Assembly (NCBI GenBank): GCA_030149025.1
Contig: JASBSH010000376.1
Location: 1-5,719 of the forward strand
Source: Actinomycetales bacterium
Lineage (GTDB): Bacteria; Actinomycetota; Actinomycetes; Actinomycetales; BWSM-131
DNA length: 5,719 nucleotides
Direction: 5' to 3'
Below are positions 1-5,095 of this stretch, in pieces. How positions within the stretch are numbered: the first letter of the stretch is position 1; each line of letters opens with the position of its first letter. The position numbers and the translations under genes are program-made. The notes below the pieces were generated by a model, which ran no database searches, was not told where the DNA came from, and saw nothing but the letters and a program-made list of their open reading frames with translations.

Positions 1-1
1 T

Positions 2-115
2 GACGAGGGCCGGGCGGTGCTCGCGGTCACCCACGACTCCGCGGTGGTCGAGTCGCTGGCCGACTCGGTGCTCGAGCTGAGCCCGGCCCGGCAGGTATCG
101 GAGGCGGTGCGTTGA
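2..115 (+). CDS. ABC transporter ATPase, C-terminal end (partial; probable ECF-transporter ATPase)
   Basis: Only the last 37 codons are present; the gene starts left of the window. The visible peptide contains VLAVTHD (residues 6-12 of the fragment), the strand plus H-loop histidine that follows the Walker B and D-loop in ABC ATPases, then a short helix (SAVVESLADSVLEL) typical of the end of the nucleotide-binding domain. The TGA stop (113-115) overlaps the TTG start of the EcfT-like gene in a TTGA arrangement, so the two are translated from one mRNA and probably coupled. From the neighbour I infer that this is the ATPase of an ECF importer, hydrolysing ATP at the inner face of the membrane. 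Whether it is a single-domain or a fused two-domain (YkoD-like) ATPase cannot be told from this fragment. Confidence 0.85.
   Translation, partial: DEGRAVLAVTHDSAVVESLADSVLELSPARQVSEAVR
100..104 (+). promoter_or_regulatory. Ribosome-binding site supporting the TTG start of ecfT
   Basis: GGAGG lies 7 nt before the TTG at 112, within the coding end of the upstream ATPase gene. It is what makes TTG the best start here: the GTG at 107-109 is out of frame, and later in-frame starts would remove conserved N-terminal residues. Confidence 0.6.
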
Positions 116-909
116 GCCTCGCCTTCGCCGCCCACGTGCGGGAGACGCCGGTCACGCGCGCCAACCCGGTCACCAAGCTGTTCGCCGCGCTCGCGATCAC
201 GATCGTGCTGCTGTTGTCCGTCGACTGGGTGAGCGCAGCGACAGCGCTGGCCCTGGAGCTGTTGGTGGTTCCGTTCTGCGGGCTGACGGCCCCCGCGCTG
301 CTGAAGCGGCTCACGCCGGTGCTGATCGCTTCTCCGACAGCCGGTCTCGTCACCGTTCTCATCGGGGAGGACTCCGGTCGGGTGCTGCTGGGGTTCGGTC
401 CGCTCGACGTGACGCAGGGCTCGCTCAGCAGTGGCGTGGCCATCGTCCTGCGCGTGCTGGCCGTCGGGTTGCCGGGTGTCGTGCTGCTCGCCACGACGGA
501 CCCGACCGACCTGGCGGACGCGCTGGCGCAGCGGCTCCGGCTGCCGCGCAGGTTCGTCCTCGGCGCACTGGCAGGTCTTCGGCTCGTGGGCGTGATGGTC
601 GAGGAGTGGCGCGTCCTGGCGATGGCGCGTAGGGCCCGGGGCGTCGGCGACCACCAGGGCGTGCTCGGCGGCGTCCGGGTGCTCGCCGGCCAGGCGTTCG
701 CGTTGCTGGTGCTGGCGATCCGGCGCGGCACGCGGCTTGCCACCGCGATGGAGGCGCGGGGCTTCGGGGCCCCGGGGCCGCGGACGTGGGCGAGGCCCAG
801 CACCTTCGCCCCCCGCGACGTCGTGCTCGCCCTCGGCGCCGTGGTGGTGGCGGCGGCGAGTGTGACGGCCGCGGTGACCGCGGGGACGTGGTCGTTCATC
901 CTGTCGTGA
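112..909 (+). CDS. ecfT: ECF transporter transmembrane (T) component, EcfT/CbiQ family
   Basis: Membrane subunit of an energy-coupling-factor importer; it joins the ATPases to a substrate-specific S component and passes on the ATP-driven movement. The 265-residue length is normal for the family. Hydrophobic segments are visible at about 22-36, 40-57, 67-85, 108-127 and 236-258. Two ARG motifs, at 175-177 (in MARRARGVG) and 215-217 (in AMEARGFG), match the paired Ala-Arg-Gly coupling motifs by which EcfT proteins grip the ATPases. The start is TTG at 112, overlapping the stop of the ATPase gene, with GGAGG 7 nt upstream. The substrate cannot be read from this subunit. From memory, the ATTDPTDLADAL stretch and the ATPase-then-T gene order resemble actinobacterial YkoEDC-type (thiamine or HMP) transporters, but biotin, cobalt or another vitamin is possible. 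Confidence 0.93.
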   Translation: MSLAFAAHVRETPVTRANPVTKLFAALAITIVLLLSVDWVSAATALALELLVVPFCGLTAPALLKRLTPVLIASPTAGLVTVLIGEDSGRVLLGFGPLDVTQGSLSSGVAIVLRVLAVGLPGVVLLATTDPTDLADALAQRLRLPRRFVLGALAGLRLVGVMVEEWRVLAMARRARGVGDHQGVLGGVRVLAGQAFALLVLAIRRGTRLATAMEARGFGAPGPRTWARPSTFAPRDVVLALGAVVVAAASVTAAVTAGTWSFILS

Positions 910-1000
910 CTCCGCTGTCCGATACCGGCCAGACCTGTCCCGACTCCGGCCCGATCTACGACTCGCTGTGGACAACGTCACCCCTGTCGGTGCCGGCATC

Positions 1001-1006
1001 TAACCT
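1001..1006 (+). promoter_or_regulatory. Probable -10 element for a leaderless SNF2 mRNA
   Basis: TAACCT fits the actinobacterial -10 pattern TANNNT. Its last base is 7 nt before the G of the GTG start at 1013, so the expected transcription start falls on or next to the start codon. No Shine-Dalgarno-like purine tract precedes the GTG, as expected for a leaderless message. No good -35 is seen at the usual distance (978-983 reads TCACCC); a TGGACA at 969-974 is too far upstream for standard spacing. -35 boxes are often weak in this phylum. Confidence 0.5.
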
Positions 1007-1012
1007 GAACCC

Positions 1013-4000
1013 GTGCCCAGCCAGCCGAAGCGCAGACATCTGGACCTGACGACCGAGCGGATCCGTGCTCTCGTCGGGTCCGGGGCCTACCTGCGCGGGG
1101 TGCAGTACGCCGACGAGGACCGTGTAAGCGAGTTGCGGGTCGACTCCGGGCGAGCCGAGGCGTTCGTCTCGGGGCAGCAGGTGTGGCCCTACCGCGTCGA
1201 GGTCGCCGTCGACGGGTTCGACGACGGGCGCTGCACCTGCCCCATGGGCGGTGGCTGCAAGCACGTCGCGGCCGTTCTCCTGATGATCCTGCGCGATGCC
1301 CAGCAGAACGCCGAACCACAGGTAGCCGCACCGCAGCGGCAACGGTGGGCGAGCGTGCTGGACGAGGTGGTTCGGGAGCCGGCGCTCCCGGAGCCTGACG
1401 ACGGGGAACCGCTCGGCCTGCAGTTCGACATCACCGTCCAGCCCCCGCACCTCGTGGCGGCCCTGCAGTCCCTGAGGTCCGTGACGAGGTCAGTGGTGCG
1501 TCCGCGCTCGTTGACCGTCCACCCCGTCGTCCCGGGCCGTAGCGGCAGATGGGTCCGCAGCGGGGTCAAGTGGTTCGACCTGGCGGCCGGCTACGGCGGC
1601 TTCGGTCGCTCCAGCCGTCATGCGCAGGTCCTGCGGGAGATGGCCCTGGCCCACCGGTCCTCCGGGTACCAGCGGGGCGAGCTGGGCCTCGACGGCTTCG
1701 ACCAGGACTTCTGGCGCCACCTGCGGCGGGCCGTCAACGCGGGGGTCGAGCTGGTTCCGGTCCGTAAGTCCATCGGCAAGGTCACGCTCGCGCGCACCCC
1801 TGCCGCCGTGACGCTCGAGGCGAGCCGGCAGCGCAACGGGCGTGGCGTCGTCCTCGAACCGGTGGTGGTCCACGCTGACCGGCGCCTGCCGCTCTCGTCG
1901 GTGACGCTCATCGGCGACCCGGCCCACGGGCTGTTCATCGAGCAGGAGCGCCCCGATGGCGCGGAGCTGCTGCTGGTGCCGCTCGACCCGGTGCTGACGC
2001 AGGTCCAGCAACGCCTGGTGGACCAGGGCCGGCTGGACATACCCGAGGACGGGCTCGACGCCTTCGTCGCCGACTACTACCCCCGCCTGAGGCACCTGAT
2101 CGGGGTGACGTCGCCGGACGGGTCCGTCGCGCTGCCGCAGATCACGCCGCCGCGACTCACGCTTCGGGTCACCTTCACCCCGGTTCACCGCGCCGGCCTG
2201 CGCTGGGGCTTCACCTACCACGTCGGGGACGACGTCACGCACGTGCCGCTGACGCGTGGCGGCGGCGGCGGGGCCGGGGAGGGCGACTTCGCCGACGCCA
2301 CCGGCGAGGTGATCAGGGACCCCGACGCGGAGCGTGAGGTCCTGGACCGGTTCACCCTGCCGTCGGACGTCCTGCCCCAGCTGGTGGCGCCGGGCGGCGA
2401 CCCGGTCGAGCAGGTGGAGCTGTCCGGTCTGGACGTGGCGGTCTTCTGCCAGGACGTGCTGCCGGTCCTCATGCGGGACGAGTCGTTGCTGGTCGAGATC
2501 GACGGCCAGATCCCCGACTACCGACGGTCGGAGTCGTCGCCGCAGATCACCCTCTCCACGACCGAGGGCGAGGTGACGGACTGGTACGACCTGGCGGTCA
2601 ACGTCACCATCGACGGCGAGGAGATCCCGTTCGAGCGGCTGTTCCTGGCACTGGCGAACGGTGAGACCGAGCTGCTGCTGGACAGCGGCACCTTCTTCTC
2701 CATCGACCGGCCGGAGCTGCTGCAGCTGCGGCAGCTGATCCTCGAGGCGCGCACCCTGCAGGAACGCGGGTCCACCGGGCTGCGGATCAACCCGTACCAG
2801 GTGGGCCTGTGGGAGGAGCTGCTGCAGCTCGGGGTCGTCGCCGAGCAGAGCGAGCGGTGGGCGCAGGCCGTCGCGGCGCTGAGCGGTCTCGACGCAGCCG
2901 AGGACGTCAAACCGCCGGCCGGGCTGGCGGCGGAGCTGCGGCCGTACCAGCTGGACGGCTACCGGTGGCTGAGCCTGCTCTGGGACGCGCGCCTCGGCGG
3001 CATCCTCGCCGACGACATGGGACTCGGGAAGACGCTGCAAACCCTTGCGATGGTCGCTCGGGCGCAGGAGTCCGACCGTCTGGAGGCCCCCGTGCTCGTG
3101 GTGGCGCCGGCCAGCGTGGTGTCGAACTGGCAGCAGGAGGTGCACCGCTTCACGCCCGGCCTGACCGTCACGACGGTCAGCGAGACCGAGGCCAAGCGCG
3201 GGGTGCCGCTGAGCGAGCACGTAGCCGGCACGGACGTCGTCGTCACCTCCTACGCCCTGTTCCGGATCGACTACGACGCCTTCGACGCCCTGCCCTGGAG
3301 CGGCCTGGTGCTGGACGAGGCGCAGTTCGTGAAGAACCACCAGGGCAAGACGTACCAGTGCGCCCGGCGGCTCGCCGCGCCGTTCAAGCTGGCGATCACC
3401 GGTACGCCGCTGGAGAACAGCCTCATGGACCTGTGGTCCATGCTGTCGATCGCCGCACCCGGGCTGTTCCCCGACCCCAAGGCGTTCTCCGACCACTACC
3501 GTCGCCCCATCGAGTCGGGACGGAACCCGGAGCTGCTGGCGACCCTCCGCCGGCGGGTGCGGCCGTTGATGCTGCGCCGCACCAAGGACCAGGTCGCACG
3601 TGACCTGCCGCCGAAGCAGGAGCAGGTCCTGGAGGTGCCGCTCAACTCACGGCACGAGCGGATCTACCAGACGCACCTGCAGCGCGAGCGGCAGAAGGTG
3701 CTCGGCCTGATCCACGACCTCGACGCCAACCGGTTCGAGATCTTCCGCTCGCTCACGCTGCTGCGGCAGCTGAGCCTGGACCCCGCGCTCGTCGACGAGA
3801 AGTACGAGGGGGTCCGGTCGAGCAAGGTCGACGCGCTGCTCGAGCAGCTGGGCGAAGTGGTCGGGGAGGGGCACCGGGCCCTGGTGTTCAGCCAGTTCAC
3901 GAGGTTCCTCGGAGTGGTCCGTGACCGGCTGGACGTGGAAGGCATCGAGTACGAGTACCTCGACGGCAGCACCCGCGACCGCGCGGCCCGGATCGAGCGG

Positions 4001-4330
4001 TTCCGCCAGGGTCAGGCACCGGTCTTCCTCATCAGCCTCAAGGCCGGCGGGTTCGGCCTGAACCTCACCGAGGCGGACTACTGCTTCGTCCTGGACCCCT
4101 GGTGGAACCCCGCCGTCGAGGCGCAGGCCGTCGACCGTGCCCACCGCATCGGCCAGCGGCGGACCGTGATGGTCTACCGGCTCGTGTCGAGCGGCACGAT
4201 CGAGGAGAAGGTGATGGCGCTCAAGGCACGTAAGGCCGACCTGTTCGCCCGCGTGATCGACGACGGGGCGGTGATGTCCTCCTCACTGACGGCCGACGAC
4301 ATCCGCGGGCTGTTCTCGGGTGAGTCGTGA
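1013..4330 (+). CDS. SNF2-family DNA-dependent ATPase/helicase with N-terminal SWIM zinc finger
   Basis: Cytoplasmic superfamily 2 ATPase expected to move along double-stranded DNA and remodel protein-DNA complexes; the target is unknown. Residues 74-84 form a SWIM zinc finger (C74-x-C76, C82-x-H84, followed by VAAVLL), likely for DNA or protein binding. Residues about 110-635 have no motif I recognise, with a Gly-rich linker at 416-422. The SNF2 core starts at about 641 (LRPYQLDGYRWL): Walker A DDMGLGKT 667-674, motif Ia around APASVVSNW 698-706, Walker B DEAQ 768-771, motif III TGTPLEN 796-802. The C-terminal lobe has LVFSQFTRF 957-965, YLDGST 982-987, LKAGGFGLNLTEAD 1009-1022 and motif VI QAVDRAHRIGQ 1038-1048. 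All catalytic motifs are intact, so it should be an active ATPase. The 1105-residue length suits bacterial SWIM-SNF2 proteins. The GTG start at 1013 is preferred because the next in-frame start would cut into the conserved N-terminus. The closest named relatives are RapA/HepA-like and YwqA-like proteins. Confidence 0.96.
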   Translation: MPSQPKRRHLDLTTERIRALVGSGAYLRGVQYADEDRVSELRVDSGRAEAFVSGQQVWPYRVEVAVDGFDDGRCTCPMGGGCKHVAAVLLMILRDAQQNAEPQVAAPQRQRWASVLDEVVREPALPEPDDGEPLGLQFDITVQPPHLVAALQSLRSVTRSVVRPRSLTVHPVVPGRSGRWVRSGVKWFDLAAGYGGFGRSSRHAQVLREMALAHRSSGYQRGELGLDGFDQDFWRHLRRAVNAGVELVPVRKSIGKVTLARTPAAVTLEASRQRNGRGVVLEPVVVHADRRLPLSSVTLIGDPAHGLFIEQERPDGAELLLVPLDPVLTQVQQRLVDQGRLDIPEDGLDAFVADYYPRLRHLIGVTSPDGSVALPQITPPRLTLRVTFTPVHRAGLRWGFTYHVGDDVTHVPLTRGGGGGAGEGDFADATGEVIRDPDAEREVLDRFTLPSDVLPQLVAPGGDPVEQVELSGLDVAVFCQDVLPVLMRDESLLVEIDGQIPDYRRSESSPQITLSTTEGEVTDWYDLAVNVTIDGEEIPFERLFLALANGETELLLDSGTFFSIDRPELLQLRQLILEARTLQERGSTGLRINPYQVGLWEELLQLGVVAEQSERWAQAVAALSGLDAAEDVKPPAGLAAELRPYQLDGYRWLSLLWDARLGGILADDMGLGKTLQTLAMVARAQESDRLEAPVLVVAPASVVSNWQQEVHRFTPGLTVTTVSETEAKRGVPLSEHVAGTDVVVTSYALFRIDYDAFDALPWSGLVLDEAQFVKNHQGKTYQCARRLAAPFKLAITGTPLENSLMDLWSMLSIAAPGLFPDPKAFSDHYRRPIESGRNPELLATLRRRVRPLMLRRTKDQVARDLPPKQEQVLEVPLNSRHERIYQTHLQRERQKVLGLIHDLDANRFEIFRSLTLLRQLSLDPALVDEKYEGVRSSKVDALLEQLGEVVGEGHRALVFSQFTRFLGVVRDRLDVEGIEYEYLDGSTRDRAARIERFRQGQAPVFLISLKAGGFGLNLTEADYCFVLDPWWNPAVEAQAVDRAHRIGQRRTVMVYRLVSSGTIEEKVMALKARKADLFARVIDDGAVMSSSLTADDIRGLFSGES

Positions 4331-4392
4331 CCTTCGTCCCTGGTTGCCGCTCTTGCGCCTGGACAGGGTGAGGGCAGCAAGGGAGAGGAAGG
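4331..4392 (+). promoter_or_regulatory. Long imperfect hairpin covering the intercistronic gap and the next RBS
   Basis: Starting at the base after the SNF2 stop codon, the RNA can fold on itself. CCTTC 4331-4335 pairs with GAAGG 4388-4392, TCCC 4337-4340 with GGGA 4381-4384, TTGC 4344-4347 with GCAA 4377-4380, GC 4349-4350 with GC 4374-4375, TCTTGC 4351-4356 with GGTGAGG bases 4368-4373 (including G-U pairs), and CCT 4358-4360 with AGG 4365-4367 around a GGAC loop. About 24 pairs are possible, with small bulges. The right arm includes the AAGG of the CBS gene's ribosome-binding site. There is no T-run, so it looks less like a terminator than a translational control or coupling element. Folded by eye only. 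Confidence 0.45.
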
Positions 4393-4394
4393 AG
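4385..4394 (+). promoter_or_regulatory. Ribosome-binding site of the CBS-domain gene
   Basis: The purine run GAGGAAGGAG, with AAGGAG at 4389-4394, ends 5 nt before the ATG at 4400. It is a strong Shine-Dalgarno, but its first four core bases are in the right arm of the hairpin at 4331-4392. Confidence 0.8.
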
Positions 4395-4399
4395 CCGTC

Positions 4400-4813
4400 A
4401 TGGCATTCACCGCAACGACCCGCCTCGACGACGAGGTGTCCCGGTTGATGAGCTGGCCGGTGGCGTCCGTCGACCTGTACTCGAACATGAAGCAGATCGC
4501 AGAGGCGCTGGCGGCCAACGAGATCGGGGCGGCGGCCGTGGTGGCGAACGACCGGTTCGTCGGCATCGTCACCGAGCGCGACCTGTCGATCCACATCGCG
4601 AGCGGTGTCAACCCCGAGCACCTCGTCGGTGAGGAGATGGCCACCTACTCACCGGTCACGCTGACGCCCACCGACACGGTGCTCGATGCCGCCAGGGCGA
4701 TGGTCGACGCCGGGGTCCGCCACCTGCCGGTGGTCGACGGCGAGGAGGTCGTCGGCATGGTCTCGATCCGCGACGTCACGGCGGTGCTGCTCACGGAGCT
4801 GGAGCGGCGCTGA
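4400..4813 (+). CDS. Tandem CBS-domain protein (Hrp1-like architecture)
   Basis: A 137-residue soluble protein made almost wholly of one CBS pair (Bateman module). CBS1 covers about residues 14-66 and ends in GIVTERD (55-61); CBS2 covers about 78-132, with GVRHLPVVD (105-113) and GMVSIRD (119-125). These strand-helix signatures, with the conserved T/S-x-R-D, are where CBS pairs bind adenine nucleotides such as AMP, ATP or SAM, so a cytoplasmic energy-sensing or regulatory role is likely; the ligand and partner cannot be deduced. Size and layout match stand-alone CBS proteins such as mycobacterial Hrp1 (Rv2626c), though I do not claim orthology, and the zinc-binding cysteines reported for Hrp1 are absent (this protein has no Cys). 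The ATG has a strong RBS 5 nt upstream. It lies 69 nt after the SNF2 gene on the same strand, with no evident promoter between. Confidence 0.93.
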   Translation: MAFTATTRLDDEVSRLMSWPVASVDLYSNMKQIAEALAANEIGAAAVVANDRFVGIVTERDLSIHIASGVNPEHLVGEEMATYSPVTLTPTDTVLDAARAMVDAGVRHLPVVDGEEVVGMVSIRDVTAVLLTELERR

Positions 4814-4824
4814 GCATGCGGCCG

Positions 4825-4858
4825 GCGAAGGCGGGCGGGTGCGTAGGGAGGCCTTCGC
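4825..4858. repeat. Inverted repeat just after the CBS gene
   Basis: GCGAAGGC at 4825-4832 and its exact complement GCCTTCGC at 4851-4858 are separated by 18 nt, starting 12 nt after the CBS stop codon. The left arm could instead pair with CCTTCGCCG at 4877-4885 (9 bp using 4823-4831), so alternative folds exist. It may act in transcript termination. Confidence 0.45.
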
Positions 4859-4877
4859 GGGCTGGGCAGAAAGCGCC

Positions 4878-4895
4878 CTTCGCCGCCCGGCGAAG
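4878..4895. terminator. Compact hairpin, candidate terminator for the CBS gene
   Basis: CTTCGCC (4878-4884) and GGCGAAG (4889-4895) form a perfect 7-bp stem with a 4-nt GCCC loop, about 65 nt after the CBS stop. No T-run follows (ATCATGA), as in many high-GC actinobacterial terminators, so function is inferred from position and stability only. Confidence 0.45.
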
Positions 4896-4907
4896 ATCAT
4901 GACTGCC

Positions 4908-4942
4908 CAGGTGGCGGTCGAAAGCCGTTTTCGCGCCACCTG
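4908..4942. terminator. Strong two-part hairpin, candidate bidirectional terminator
   Basis: CAGGTGGCG (4908-4916) pairs perfectly with CGCCACCTG (4934-4942), and the stem continues with CGAAA (4919-4923) against TTTCG (4929-4933) around a 5-nt loop GCCGT; GT at 4917-4918 is the only bulge. This gives 14 bp within 35 nt. It sits between convergent genes and reads similarly on both strands, so it could stop transcription from either side, but neither flank has a T-run. It could also be one copy of a dispersed palindromic repeat. Confidence 0.5.
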
Positions 4943-5054
4943 CGCCGTTAACGCCCACCGTGGCAGTCGTCGCCTGAGGCGACCCACCGGTTGTGATCAT
5001 GCAACCCGGCGACGGCGTGGTCCAGAAGCTCGTGCCGCTTCTATACCCGTCAAG

Positions 5055-5072
5055 CGTGATCACGGGATCCCG
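5055..5072. repeat. Two overlapping 10-bp palindromes near the 3' end of nadC
   Basis: CGTGATCACG (5055-5064) and CGGGATCCCG (5063-5072) are both perfect palindromes sharing two bases and each centred on GATC. They lie 24 nt beyond the nadC stop codon. Each is symmetric enough for a dimeric DNA-binding protein, but position after the gene argues against a normal operator role for nadC. Confidence 0.4.
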
Positions 5073-5095
5073 CCACCACCGCGCCACGTCTGCCG

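Larger units (their letters stand above)
4814..5095. other. Palindrome-rich convergent intergenic region
   Basis: This 282-nt stretch between the CBS gene (+) and nadC (-) holds no convincing gene. It contains an inverted repeat GCGAAGGC/GCCTTCGC (4825-4832/4851-4858), a tight hairpin (4878-4895), a long hairpin (4908-4942), a small stem GTCGCC-TGA-GGCGAC (4969-4983), an imperfect stem GGTTG/CAACC (4989-4993/5002-5006), and two overlapping 10-bp palindromes, CGTGATCACG (5055-5064) and CGGGATCCCG (5063-5072). The sequence GATCATG occurs twice, exactly 100 bp apart (4895-4901 and 4995-5001). Termination of both converging genes is the simplest role; a dispersed intergenic repeat is the other possibility. 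Confidence 0.75.

Noticed and set aside
27..899. A 290-codon minus-strand frame opposite ecfT
   Set aside because: Low-complexity A/S/T/R/P-rich translation with no domain; ecfT on the plus strand explains the region fully.
910..1000. Possible terminator for the ECF operon in the gap before the SNF2 gene
   Set aside because: Only short GGCC/CCGG self-complementary words are present; no stem longer than about 4 bp with a reasonable loop could be found by eye.
2258..2278. GGC-rich run in the SNF2 gene as a simple-sequence repeat
   Set aside because: It is short, stays in frame and encodes a Gly-rich linker; nothing suggests phase variation.
1490..3496. A 668-codon open frame on the minus strand inside the SNF2 gene
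   Set aside because: It is antisense to a gene with intact motifs throughout, its composition (rich in R, Q, V, H and D) is what the complement of high-GC codons gives, and it shows no family motif. Long open antisense frames are normal in such GC-rich genes.
2809..3603. A 264-codon plus-strand frame within the SNF2 ATPase core
   Set aside because: It is a +1-type shadow of the helicase motifs with R/A/G-rich composition; the SNF2 frame is continuous and needs no frameshift.
1013..4813. SNF2 plus CBS genes as a phage-defence system
   Set aside because: No nuclease, methylase, phospholipase or other effector is adjacent, and there are no mobile-element signs or composition shift; the evidence does not go beyond the SNF2 fold itself.
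5040..5053. TTGACG and TATAGA on the minus strand (and TATACC on the plus strand) as a promoter
   Set aside because: On the minus strand the two boxes are only 2 nt apart and no -35 lies 16-18 nt before TATAGA. The plus-strand box has no -35 and would only drive RNA antisense to nadC.
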